The notes beneath the pieces are model-generated. The model saw nothing but the letters and a program-made list of their open reading frames with translations, ran no database searches and was not told where the DNA came from. A stretch of 23,235 nt of DNA, from IMG/VR virus record IMGVR_UViG_3300022187_000251, positions 1 to 23,235 of that record; one strand, 5' to 3'. The stretch is from a virus. Below, one piece after another: positions 1-7,355 of this stretch. The stretch's first letter is position 1. Every line of letters begins with the position of its first letter. Made by a program: the position numbers and the translations under genes.

Positions 1-990
1 CACTTATGGGACGCCAGGGAAGCTGTAAAATCACGACTAGAAGAAACCCGTGCACAAAGATTTTTAGAAAACATTAACCCTGATGGTACATTTCCAGTAC
101 CGCTTAGATATTATGCAGCGCACACTGGGCGTTTTGGTGGTACAGACAGTCTTAATTTACAAAACTTACCCAGAGGATCTGTCTTACGTAAAGCACTTAC
201 AGCTCCTGAAGGTCAACGTTTATTTGTTGCTGATTTATCAAACATCGAAGCGCGTATGCTTGCATGGTTGTCTAATCAACAAGATTTACTTAACGCATTC
301 GCTGCTGGCCGTGATGTGTACAGTGAATTTGCTTCTCAAATTTATGGAAAACCTGTAACAAAAGCTGACAAACTAGAACGTTATGTTGGTAAAACAGCTA
401 TTTTAGGGCTGGGTTATGGTATGGGCCATGAAAAATTTAAATATACTCTTAAAGTTGGTACTCCTTCCGTTGATATTACAGAAACTACTGCTATGTCAAT
501 TGTTAGTCAATATCGAGCTATGTACCCCAACATACCACAGCTGTGGAATGCATTTAAATATCATTTATTTACTATGGCTGTAACTAACAAAGATAATAAA
601 GTTCCTTATGGACCTTTGTTTATTAAATCAAAAGCTATTGAGCTGCCAAATGGTATGCATTTAAATTATCCAGGACTTATTTATGAAAATGGCAATCATA
701 TGTATAACTCAGGTAAAACAATGATTAAAACATATGGGGCACGCCTTGTAGAAAATGTAGTACAAGCGTTAGCCCGGGCCGTAATTGTTGAACAAATGTT
801 AGCTGTGCACCGAATGCCTGAAGTATCAGTTGTATTACAAGTCCATGATGAGATTATATCTATTGGGTCAAATATTAATCCAGACGAGACACTTAACAAA
901 ATTATAGATATAATGAAAACACCTCCTCTTTGGTGTTCAGATTTACCACTTGACGCAGAAGGAGGACATAGTCAACAATATGACAAATGA
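1..990 (+). CDS. polA: Family A DNA polymerase, C-terminal part (5' end outside window)
   Basis: This is the replicative polymerase of the phage; the frame is open to the left edge, so only the last 329 residues are present. Visible in order are a TGR...NLQNLPR segment at the palm/thumb boundary (about 115-170), motif A DLSNIEAR (about 232-255), motif B RYVGKTAILGLGYG (379-420) and motif C QVHDEI (about 838-855), so both catalytic aspartates are there. In motif B the residue equivalent to E. coli Pol I Phe762 is leucine (codon 403-405). The exonuclease region, if any, lies outside the window. The stop TGA overlaps the ATG of the CsrA-like gene (ATGA), which suggests translational coupling. 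The family call is secure; the N-terminal architecture is unknown. Confidence 0.96.
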   Translation, partial: HLWDAREAVKSRLEETRAQRFLENINPDGTFPVPLRYYAAHTGRFGGTDSLNLQNLPRGSVLRKALTAPEGQRLFVADLSNIEARMLAWLSNQQDLLNAFAAGRDVYSEFASQIYGKPVTKADKLERYVGKTAILGLGYGMGHEKFKYTLKVGTPSVDITETTAMSIVSQYRAMYPNIPQLWNAFKYHLFTMAVTNKDNKVPYGPLFIKSKAIELPNGMHLNYPGLIYENGNHMYNSGKTMIKTYGARLVENVVQALARAVIVEQMLAVHRMPEVSVVLQVHDEIISIGSNINPDETLNKIIDIMKTPPLWCSDLPLDAEGGHSQQYDK

Positions 991-1169
991 AAAATTTAGT
1001 TTTAACAAGAAAAAAGGGGGATTCAATTATTCTACAACAAGATGATCAGGAACTATGTAAAGTAACTGTTACTCATGTAGGCCTTAAACAAGTTAAACTT
1101 GCTTTTGAAGCAGATTCATCAGTTATCATTGACAGGGAAGAAGTATACAATTTAAAAAATAAAACATAG
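987..1169 (+). CDS. csrA: CsrA-family RNA-binding translational regulator
   Basis: This 60-residue protein aligns with bacterial CsrA/RsmA along its whole length: LVLTRKKGDSI at the start (family: LILTRRVGETL), a central VTVTHVGLKQVKLAF strand pair, and DREEVYNL near the end (family: HREEIYQR). Residues corresponding to the CsrA RNA-contact positions L4, R6 and R44 are present as L6, R8 and R50. The loop after the first strand is about four to five residues longer than in E. coli CsrA. CsrA dimers bind GGA motifs in mRNA leaders and alter translation or RNA stability. Here the gene overlaps the polymerase stop by 4 nt and sits 9 nt before the primase, so it is transcribed with the replication genes. 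Whether it controls phage or host mRNAs is inference. Confidence 0.9.
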   Translation: MKNLVLTRKKGDSIILQQDDQELCKVTVTHVGLKQVKLAFEADSSVIIDREEVYNLKNKT

Positions 1170-1178
1170 GAGTTAAAC

Positions 1179-3629
1179 ATGGAGCTAGTTTTCCTCAAAG
1201 CCAAGCAGAAGCTTGCAAAAAAAATATCAAAACAAGGAGTAACACCTTACCCACTGATTAAAAACTTTACATCAGTACACAAAGTAATTAAAAAAGATCC
1301 AGATAAGTTATTAAATGAACTTACAAAAGCGGCCTCAGCTGGTATGTGTTTACACAAAGGGCCCCTCAAACGTGAGCTAAACAACGAACCTCGAGCGTTG
1401 ATGACTGACCGTGTAGCGTCAACCCATTTACTTGTTCTTGATTTTGATAACATTCAATTACCACTACCAAAAAAATCTGAATTAAATACACAAGACTTAG
1501 AGAATTTATCTGAACAACTTGTACAACAGTTACCTCCTGAATTTCACGATGTAACATACATTGCTCAAGCCAGCGCTTCATTAGGGTACAAAAAAGAATC
1601 TGTTTCATTACATATCTTTTTTATATTAGAAAATGCTATACACCCTAAAGTATTAAAAGAAGCACTTAAATTATTAAATTATGAAACACAATTTTTAGCA
1701 GAGCGTTTAACTTTGTCTGCAAACGGTCAAAGTTTATCTTACAAACTTGATCCAGGCGTAGCTGACAATTCTAAAATTATTTATATTGCACCCCCTACTT
1801 TTGTAGAGGGTGTAAAAGACCCAATACAAGGCTCACGTTTTGTATTGGTCAACCGTGGTTCGTCAACCTTAGATCTTTCTACTTTATTGTTTTCAGTTAA
1901 CCCTGAACGCGTACACAACTTAGGTGTACAAATAAAAGATAACTTAAGAAAACAACTTAACTTACCTAAGAAAGCAACTAAAACCAGCACAATTACTATT
2001 GCTGGAGAACCACAAGAAGTATTACAAAACCCTGATAAGATGACAATCGAAGTAAGCAGGGTTGCAGAACCTTATGTTAATTGTAATGTTAATGGCGGTG
2101 ACAGTGCTGGATATTATTTTTTATTAACAAGCCCGCATTACATGTATAACTTTAAAGGTGAACCCATTTGGGAAATACAAAAAGCAGATCCAGACTTTTA
2201 TAAAAATATCTTTGAAATATTTGCAGACAAAATAGATCAGGATAAAAAGTTAAGACCTATTGCTCTAAGAGATTTTTACACTGACACTTATTACAACGGA
2301 ATTTATGATGAAACAATTGAACAATTCACAGACGAATACCCCCTTACTCCAACAAATAAGCAATCGATTGAAGATTTTATGCGTTCTCATAGTCGTCCTC
2401 CCTTGGATTACATTCCTGACGCTAGGGTTGTATTTGATCCGTCTGTTAATAAAGGTATTCAATTAGAAGAAGCACCTTACTATGTAAATTTATATAGAAA
2501 AACTCCTTACATGTTAAACGCATCGGAAGATGCACCTGAATTAGAATATGGGACAGCACATAAACTTCATAGCTCCGCTCCTTTTACTGCGAAGTTGTTG
2601 TCCCATGTTCTTGGCTCAGGTAAAACAGAGTTTGAACACTTTGTTAATTGGCTTGCATATATTTATCAAAACAAAAGAAAGACAATGACAGCCTGGATTT
2701 TTACAGGTGTACCAGGTACTGGTAAAGGGTTGTTAGTTCACAAAGTACTTAAGCCCCTGTTTGGTGAACAACAAGTACCAATGCGAGCTTTAGAAAATAT
2801 AGAAGAACAATTTAATTTGTACATGAGAACAGCCCTCTTTCTTGTAGTTGATGAATTTAGAATGGCAGACTCAGGTTCTGTTGGCAAAATGGCTGATAAA
2901 TTAAAACATCAAATTACAGAACCTAATCTTACAATTCGTGCAATGCGTACAAACCAAATTGAGCTGCCAAGTTTTTGTAATTTCTTATTTTTAACTAACA
3001 GAGGCGACGCAGTAAAAATAGAAGATGGTGATCGTCGTTACAACGTGGGCCCACGCCAAGAAGTAAAGTTAGAACAAGCTTACCCTGAGTTACTTACAAA
3101 CATGGCGCAGCTGGAAACTGAACTGTACACCCTAGCAGGCGTATTAGATAAATTTAAAGTAGACCAACGCATGGCACACACAGCTTTAGAAAACGAAGCT
3201 AAAACACAAATGAAAGAAATTTCAATGTCAGTGCTTGAAGAATTTGCATTTGCAATTAGACAACGTAATCTTGAATACTTTATTGATATATTAGAAATAC
3301 CACTTACAAATACTTTTGACGCTGGTGGTATAAGTACAACTCAACGTTATGTTAAAGACTGGGTTGCACGCGTAGGACAAGACATGTGTATACCTATGTC
3401 TCACTTTAAATTAGTTTACGATATTCTTACAGATAGCCGTAATAAACTCTCACAACGAGATTTTACGAAAGCAATGTCTAGACTTAATATAAGTACATCT
3501 GTCAAGCGCATACAAAGTAAAACGGTGCGAGGGGTTGTATTAACTTGGAAATTAGCTAATACTATACGAGAAGACATAATAGATAATCATTTTGAAGAGA
3601 ATGATTTAAAGTTAATTAAAGAGAGTTAA
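1179..3629 (+). CDS. Primase-helicase: PrimPol-like N-terminus with SF3/D5-like ATPase
   Basis: This 816-residue protein probably primes and unwinds DNA at the phage fork. The N-terminal third has the three signatures of archaeo-eukaryotic (PrimPol) primases: hydrophobic-D-F-D (D88, D90), S-x-H (S143, H145) and a downstream Asp (D191 in KLDPGV). The C-terminal half has an ATPase core: Walker A GVPGTGKG (510-517, K516), Walker B LFLVVDEF (553-560), a sensor-like LFLTN and a DGDRRY arginine motif, as in D5/DUF5906-type phage and plasmid helicases. The start ATG follows a clear AGGAG (1169-1173). It lies between csrA and the nuclease, with short spacers. The ATPase call is strong; the primase fold is inferred from spaced motifs. 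Confidence 0.86.
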   Translation: MELVFLKAKQKLAKKISKQGVTPYPLIKNFTSVHKVIKKDPDKLLNELTKAASAGMCLHKGPLKRELNNEPRALMTDRVASTHLLVLDFDNIQLPLPKKSELNTQDLENLSEQLVQQLPPEFHDVTYIAQASASLGYKKESVSLHIFFILENAIHPKVLKEALKLLNYETQFLAERLTLSANGQSLSYKLDPGVADNSKIIYIAPPTFVEGVKDPIQGSRFVLVNRGSSTLDLSTLLFSVNPERVHNLGVQIKDNLRKQLNLPKKATKTSTITIAGEPQEVLQNPDKMTIEVSRVAEPYVNCNVNGGDSAGYYFLLTSPHYMYNFKGEPIWEIQKADPDFYKNIFEIFADKIDQDKKLRPIALRDFYTDTYYNGIYDETIEQFTDEYPLTPTNKQSIEDFMRSHSRPPLDYIPDARVVFDPSVNKGIQLEEAPYYVNLYRKTPYMLNASEDAPELEYGTAHKLHSSAPFTAKLLSHVLGSGKTEFEHFVNWLAYIYQNKRKTMTAWIFTGVPGTGKGLLVHKVLKPLFGEQQVPMRALENIEEQFNLYMRTALFLVVDEFRMADSGSVGKMADKLKHQITEPNLTIRAMRTNQIELPSFCNFLFLTNRGDAVKIEDGDRRYNVGPRQEVKLEQAYPELLTNMAQLETELYTLAGVLDKFKVDQRMAHTALENEAKTQMKEISMSVLEEFAFAIRQRNLEYFIDILEIPLTNTFDAGGISTTQRYVKDWVARVGQDMCIPMSHFKLVYDILTDSRNKLSQRDFTKAMSRLNISTSVKRIQSKTVRGVVLTWKLANTIREDIIDNHFEENDLKLIKES

Positions 3630-3638
3630 TATTATTCA

Positions 3639-4394
3639 ATGAGTGAGCTTGTACAAAACAAGCGTCCAGATCTGATAACTGTAACAGAATTGGACAAACC
3701 CAAGGAACTGGGCTTGATACCTGCATGGTCTCATTCGGCTTTAAAAACATACGAAGCCTGTTCTTACAAATCCTACATCGCTAAAGTAAAAAAAGTACAA
3801 GAAGATTTTGGACCTGCTGCTGCACGCGGTACAGAAATACATTTACAAGCTGAAGATTATGTAAAAGGAGAACTTGCTGAGTTTCCAGATTCCCTTAAAA
3901 AATTTGAACCACAATTTGAAAAGCTCAAAACTCTTTTTGCAGATGCAAAAGTTGAGCTTGAAGGAGAATGGGGTTTTACAATTGATTGGGAACCTTGTGG
4001 TTGGATGGCTCCTGAAGTATGGGGTAGAGTTAAACTAGACGCTATCGTCCATGAAACAGAAACTTCAGCGCGAGTCATTGATTACAAAACAGGTAAACAA
4101 TTTGGTAATGAAATAAGCCATTCACAGCAAGCTTTAACTTACGCCATAGGAAGTTTTATGCGTTACCCAGAATTACAAAGCGCTAATACAGAAATATGGT
4201 ATTTAGATCATGGAACAATAATGGAACAAACATATACAAGAGATGAAGCTATGATGTTTATGCCAACATTACATGAACGCGCAATAGCTATGACTACTGC
4301 TACAAAATTTCCACCAAACCCCAGCAATTATAATTGCAAGTGGTGTTCGTATGGTAAGGGTGAATACCCTATTTGCGAATGGGGAATAAAATAA
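3639..4394 (+). CDS. Cas4/RecB-like PD-(D/E)XK exonuclease with probable Fe-S cluster
   Basis: This 251-residue protein shows the RecB-nuclease pattern: HSALKTYEAC at 32-41, RGTEIH with H68, D134 in a VKLDAIV strand, D148-Y-K150 in VIDYKTGK, and QALTY (Q164, Y168). One N-terminal cysteine (C41) and three C-terminal ones (C233, C236, C246) are placed as in Cas4 and AddB, where they hold a 4Fe-4S cluster that staples the ends of the domain. Such phage nucleases usually process DNA ends in replication or recombination. There is no CRISPR array or other cas gene here, so an adaptation role is not supported. It lies 9 nt after the primase gene. Confidence 0.87.
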   Translation: MSELVQNKRPDLITVTELDKPKELGLIPAWSHSALKTYEACSYKSYIAKVKKVQEDFGPAAARGTEIHLQAEDYVKGELAEFPDSLKKFEPQFEKLKTLFADAKVELEGEWGFTIDWEPCGWMAPEVWGRVKLDAIVHETETSARVIDYKTGKQFGNEISHSQQALTYAIGSFMRYPELQSANTEIWYLDHGTIMEQTYTRDEAMMFMPTLHERAIAMTTATKFPPNPSNYNCKWCSYGKGEYPICEWGIK

Positions 4395-4441
4395 GTATAA
4401 TAAATACTTAACAACGAACGAATAACAATGAGGAACGAAAC
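4373..4441 (+). promoter_or_regulatory. Candidate promoter, inverted repeat and leader before the SNF2-like helicase gene
   Basis: A TATAAT hexamer (4396-4401) lies 17 bp after TTGCGA (4373-4378, 4 of 6 matches to the sigma-70 -35 box). The -10 box falls inside an inverted repeat, TAAGTAT and ATACTTA (4392-4398 and 4404-4410) around a 5-nt spacer. The leader then contains AACGAACGAA and ends in GAGGAACGAAAC directly before the ATG. These are visible signals; promoter or operator function is inferred. AT-rich DNA gives many chance -10 boxes. Confidence 0.35.
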
Positions 4442-5803
4442 ATGGAAGATATTCCTGCTTACGAGCATCAAACAAAAACAACCAACTTTATTTTATCCAA
4501 CCCCCGCTGTCTTATTACATCAGATCCTGGTACTGGTAAAACAAGAGCTGTGCTTGACGCTATTACAAAAATACCAGGCCGCACTCTTGTACTTGCACCT
4601 TTATCTATACTTGAAGCAGCTTGGGTTGAAGATATATTAAAGTTTCAACCAACTATTAAATATGGAGTAGCATATGCTAAAAACCGTAAAAAAATATTTT
4701 CAGACCCTTCCCACGAAATGGTCATTACTAACTTTGAAGCTGTCAATTTTTTACACAAAAATAAAAATCTCCTTAGCGGCTTTACTAAAATCGTTATTGA
4801 TGAATTTACCGCTTTTAAAAATCGAGAGTCAAAACGCTCAAAAAATCTCAAACAAATTATCAACCAGTTTGATTATAGGATTGCCATGTCTGGTACTCCT
4901 AATAGTAATTCTATTCTAGATCTCTGGCATCCTGTATTACTTGTTGATGACGGTAAGCATTTAGGCGAACGCTTTTTTGCTTACCGCAACCAAGTATGCA
5001 CTCCTAAATTTAATGGCTTTGCTAATGAATGGGTTGACAAGCCAGGCATCGAAGAAGCTATAGCAAAACAACTTAGCGATATTACAATTCGTTACAAACT
5101 AGAAGACTGTGTAGATCTTCCCCCAAACATCGTACGAACTGTACGTACACACTTATCTCCTCAAGTTCAACAAATGTACAAAACATTCGCAGAAGAGAGT
5201 GTTTTGTATACACAAGCAGGTACGATTAATGCTGTACACGCAGGAGCCCGAGTTAAAAAGTTATTACAACTCATCTCAGGCGGTGTGTATGATGAAAAAG
5301 GTCGAGTTCAATACATTCACCAAGAACGTTACAACCTAGTCATTGATCTTATTAAAGAACGCAAACATTGTATCGTAGCGTTTAATTGGAAACATGAAAG
5401 AGATGCGCTTATAGAACAAGCAGAAAAAGAAAAGTTATCTTATGAAATTATTGATGGTAGTGTTCCTGCTGAAAAACGTATTGGTATTGTACAACGCTTT
5501 CAAGCAGGCCAAATACGTGTATTGTTTTGTCATCCACAATCTGCAGGTCATGGACTTACTCTTACAAAAGCTACCACAGCAATTTGGTGTTCTCCTACAT
5601 ACAACGCAGAACATTTTCAACAATTCAATCGACGTATTCATAGAGCAAGTCAAACACAAAAAACTGAAACAATACTTATTGCAGCCCATAAAACCTGGGA
5701 AGAAGATGTATATGCAAAATTAAATGGTAAGCTAGGTAAAATGGAAAACCTTCTTCATATATTAACAGGGCTACAAAATGGAAAAACACAAACTACAACT
5801 TAG
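4442..5803 (+). CDS. SNF2-like superfamily 2 DNA helicase/translocase
   Basis: This 453-residue protein has the ordered SF2 motifs: YEHQ (Q10) as a Q-like motif, Walker A DPGTGKT (28-34), DEF (120-122) in the DEAH position, SGTP (150-153) as motif III. The second RecA lobe has IDGSVPAEKR, a QSAGHGLTL motif V and FNRRIHRASQ (about 396-405) as motif VI with its arginines. This is the compact SNF2/DEAD-like form common in phages, without large accessory domains. It probably remodels DNA or displaces proteins during replication or recombination. The start ATG at 4442 is preceded by GAGGAACGAAAC. Its 3' end overlaps the next gene by 26 nt. Confidence 0.92.
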   Translation: MEDIPAYEHQTKTTNFILSNPRCLITSDPGTGKTRAVLDAITKIPGRTLVLAPLSILEAAWVEDILKFQPTIKYGVAYAKNRKKIFSDPSHEMVITNFEAVNFLHKNKNLLSGFTKIVIDEFTAFKNRESKRSKNLKQIINQFDYRIAMSGTPNSNSILDLWHPVLLVDDGKHLGERFFAYRNQVCTPKFNGFANEWVDKPGIEEAIAKQLSDITIRYKLEDCVDLPPNIVRTVRTHLSPQVQQMYKTFAEESVLYTQAGTINAVHAGARVKKLLQLISGGVYDEKGRVQYIHQERYNLVIDLIKERKHCIVAFNWKHERDALIEQAEKEKLSYEIIDGSVPAEKRIGIVQRFQAGQIRVLFCHPQSAGHGLTLTKATTAIWCSPTYNAEHFQQFNRRIHRASQTQKTETILIAAHKTWEEDVYAKLNGKLGKMENLLHILTGLQNGKTQTTT

Positions 5804-6023
5804 TATAGAAATTATGGAAACTGTAGAAGAATTAAAAAAACGTCCAGCTGATGTTATTGCAGCAGCTTTAGTATTTGCTATATCAGAACTTTTAGTTTTA
5901 CGTGGAGATATAGATCAAGATAATTTAGAAGAATTAGTTTTACAGGCTGGCAAGGAAGCCATTACATTAACAGACGGAGTGTTTCTTGCAACACCCGCAA
6001 ACAGTACGGAGACTATACATTGA
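5778..6023 (+). CDS. Small hypothetical protein (81 residues)
   Basis: I do not recognise this family. The protein is mostly helical in character, with an acidic middle (DIDQDNLEELV, 53-63). Its one hydrophobic stretch (VIAAALVFAISELLVL, 26-41) is amphipathic rather than a clear membrane span. It overlaps the helicase 3' end by 26 nt, and its own stop overlaps a possible TTG start of the next gene. That tight placement in a same-strand run is the main support for it being real. The start ATG has only a weak upstream SD-like CAGGG. No function is assigned. Confidence 0.65.
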   Translation: MEKHKLQLSIEIMETVEELKKRPADVIAAALVFAISELLVLRGDIDQDNLEELVLQAGKEAITLTDGVFLATPANSTETIH

Positions 6024-6033
6024 ACGACGAAAC

Positions 6034-6040
6034 ACGAAAC
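6034..6040 (+). repeat. ACGAAAC leader element (one of two tandem copies)
   Basis: Two tandem copies of ACGAAAC occur at 6027-6033 and 6034-6040, the second touching the ATG at 6041. The same heptamer precedes the ATG of the SNF2-like gene (4435-4441) and sits 14 nt before the ATG at 6436 (6415-6421). The repeat and its constant position in leaders are directly visible. The role is unknown; a translation enhancer or an RNA-binding site are options. Confidence 0.45.
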
Positions 6041-6400
6041 ATGGATGACATGTTAAATGATCTCGCGGATACGCGAACCCAATTAGCTAATTTGCTAGAA
6101 CAAGAAAAAATTCTTAAATCTAGAAAATTAGAATTAGAAACACAAATCGCAACCACACTAAAGAATCAAGGGATTGATCGAGTGGGGAATGATACGTGTA
6201 CCGTTTCTATTAAAACAGAAACGGTCCCAACGGTAGAAAACTGGGATTTTGTTTACCAGCACATACTCGATACAAAACAGTTCGAGCTGCTGCAAAAACG
6301 TATGTCAGCAACTGCTTATAGGGAATTGTTACAACTCGGCATGGATTTGCCAGGCGTAACATCAACGGAGTTGACCCGAATTAATTTCAGGTCAAAGTAA
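6041..6400 (+). CDS. Hypothetical phage protein with N-terminal coiled coil
   Basis: From the ATG at 6041 this is a 119-residue protein; a TTG at 6020 would add seven residues. I prefer the ATG because the sequence just before it (ACGAAAC directly against ATGGA) matches the leader of the helicase gene. Residues about 3-42 form a heptad-rich helix (LADTRTQLANLLEQEKIL). The rest has WDFVYQHI, ELLQKR and a GMDLPGV segment before the end. Similar proteins, as I recall them, occur beside ssDNA-binding proteins in phage replication modules and have no known activity. A Gam-like, DNA-end-binding role is conceivable from the coiled coil, but is not supported by specific motifs. Confidence 0.75.
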   Translation: MDDMLNDLADTRTQLANLLEQEKILKSRKLELETQIATTLKNQGIDRVGNDTCTVSIKTETVPTVENWDFVYQHILDTKQFELLQKRMSATAYRELLQLGMDLPGVTSTELTRINFRSK

Positions 6401-6413
6401 TATTAACAATATC

Positions 6414-6435
6414 AACGAAACAAGGAGTACGTACT
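6414..6435 (+). promoter_or_regulatory. Leader with SD, GGA site and 10-bp palindrome
   Basis: The leader of the gene at 6436 contains AACGAAAC (6414-6421), a strong SD AAGGAG (6422-6427) and a perfect palindrome AGTACGTACT (6426-6435) ending at the start codon. ACAAGGA (6420-6426) matches the ACARGGA core of the known CsrA SELEX consensus RUACARGGAUGU. Because the phage encodes a CsrA homologue, this is a candidate target. Binding is inference. Confidence 0.4.
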
Positions 6436-7098
6436 ATGAGTGATATTGCATTAGTAAGCGATAAGGTACCTGCACACGTGCAGGCTGGTGGTGGTCTTGG
6501 TAACGAAAACGTTACTGCAGATCACTTGCAAACCCCTAGGGTTAAACAACTTCAACAGTTATCTAATGAAGTTGATGAAAACCACAGTGAACACATTGAG
6601 GGAAGCAAACCAGGTGACTTTATCAACACCATAACAAGAGAAAACTACGGAAAAGAAATTTACGTTATTAACGTAAAATTCACCGAAGAGTTTGTCGCTT
6701 GGAAAAAACGAGAAAAAGGTGGGGGCTTAGCAGGTACATACAGTACTGAAAAAGATGCCATTGATTCTCTAACTGCACAAGGATTGAATCCTGATGATTT
6801 TGACATCACTCAGACTCAATCTCATCTTTTAATTAAAAAAGATGCAAAAACAGGTGCACTTGATACACCATTTATCTTTGACTGTGCTTCATCGAAGCTA
6901 AGAGTCTCAAGAGAATGGAACACGCAAGTCGCCCGTTTAGGTGGAGATAGATTTTCTTCTCTATGGAAGATGTCTTCTTCACAAACCCAAAACCGTGCAG
7001 GGCAAAAGTTTTATAACATTGCCGTAGAAAATGTTGGTTGGGTTACTGATGACGATTACGAAAACGCTAAAAAAGTATTTGATAGCGTATCTAAGTAA
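6436..7098 (+). CDS. Phage replication-module protein, possibly ssDNA-binding
   Basis: This 220-residue protein has the layout of a family I associate with phage replication modules: a low-complexity N-terminus, then DHLQTPRVKQLQQLS (29-43), HIEGSKPGDF, a GKEIYVI strand, and a beta-rich C-terminal half with WKMSSSQTQNRAGQKFYNI. Members are often left as hypothetical or guessed to be single-stranded-DNA-binding. No OB-fold signature can be confirmed by eye, and the C-terminus (KKVFDSVSK) lacks the acidic tail typical of T7 gp2.5 or SSB. The gene has the best SD of this region and a special leader, so it may be highly expressed, which would suit a ssDNA-coating protein. Confidence 0.8.
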   Translation: MSDIALVSDKVPAHVQAGGGLGNENVTADHLQTPRVKQLQQLSNEVDENHSEHIEGSKPGDFINTITRENYGKEIYVINVKFTEEFVAWKKREKGGGLAGTYSTEKDAIDSLTAQGLNPDDFDITQTQSHLLIKKDAKTGALDTPFIFDCASSKLRVSREWNTQVARLGGDRFSSLWKMSSSQTQNRAGQKFYNIAVENVGWVTDDDYENAKKVFDSVSK

Positions 7099-7108
7099 TT
7101 ATTTTGCT

Positions 7109-7141
7109 TACATGGTGCGACATATACTGTCGCGCCGTGTA
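7109..7141 (+). promoter_or_regulatory. Long RNA hairpin in the leader of the Cys-rich gene
   Basis: Arms 7109-7122 and 7128-7141 pair over all 14 positions (two as G-U) around the 5-nt loop TATAC. The structure lies in the gap after the stop at 7098 and before the ATG at 7164. No T-run follows on either strand, so it is not a typical intrinsic terminator. Ten nucleotides after it comes AGGATGT, which contains the SD of the next gene. Possible roles are an attenuator, an RNase III processing site or a translation control element. Confidence 0.6.
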
Positions 7142-7163
7142 TACTAAGTTTAGGATGTATTTA

Positions 7164-7355
7164 ATGTTAGATTGTAATAAATGTAATAAACCCAAGCATG
7201 CCTGCAAATGTTCTACTGCACATAAAGGTTGGTTCTGGGATCATGTAAATAAAACGTTTTATCGTTGGCATGATTTACAGCTTCTTATGCGAGAGCGAGA
7301 AATAAAGTTTGAAAGAAAAGGACTTCATCAACAAAATCCACAAGAAACTTCCTAA
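7164..7355 (+). CDS. Small Cys-rich (zinc-knuckle-like) protein
   Basis: I choose the ATG at 7164, giving 63 residues, because AGGA (7152-7155) lies 8 nt upstream. An ATG at 7155 or a TTG at 7104 in the same frame would place the SD or the hairpin inside the gene. The N-terminus has C4-x2-C7-x6-C14-x-C16, enough to bind one zinc ion. The remainder is aromatic and charged (GWFWDHVNKTFYRWHD). The 3' end overlaps the VRR-NUC-like gene by 47 nt. I do not recognise a named family. Binding to nucleic acid is plausible from the zinc-like motif and location, but is inference. Confidence 0.6.
   Translation: MLDCNKCNKPKHACKCSTAHKGWFWDHVNKTFYRWHDLQLLMREREIKFERKGLHQQNPQETS

Noticed and set aside
83-358. 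+ strand frame overlapping the start of the polymerase
   Set aside because: The polymerase frame holds motif A and is open from base 1; this frame has no recognisable content.
3628-3638. TAATATTA after the primase stop, echoed at 6398, as an operator pair
   Set aside because: The eight-base AT palindrome arises readily where a TAA stop meets AT-rich spacer; two copies are not enough evidence.
3639-4394. CRISPR adaptation role for the Cas4-like nuclease
   Set aside because: No repeats, cas1 or cas2 are present, and its place between primase and helicase fits DNA replication or recombination better.
7109-7141. Intrinsic terminator call for the long hairpin
   Set aside because: The stem is strong, but neither strand shows a T-run after it, so termination is not supported; it is kept as a regulatory hairpin.
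7104-7163. TTG start at 7104 for the Cys-rich protein
   Set aside because: It would place the 14-bp hairpin and the AGGA ribosome site inside the coding part; the ATG at 7164 has a properly spaced SD.
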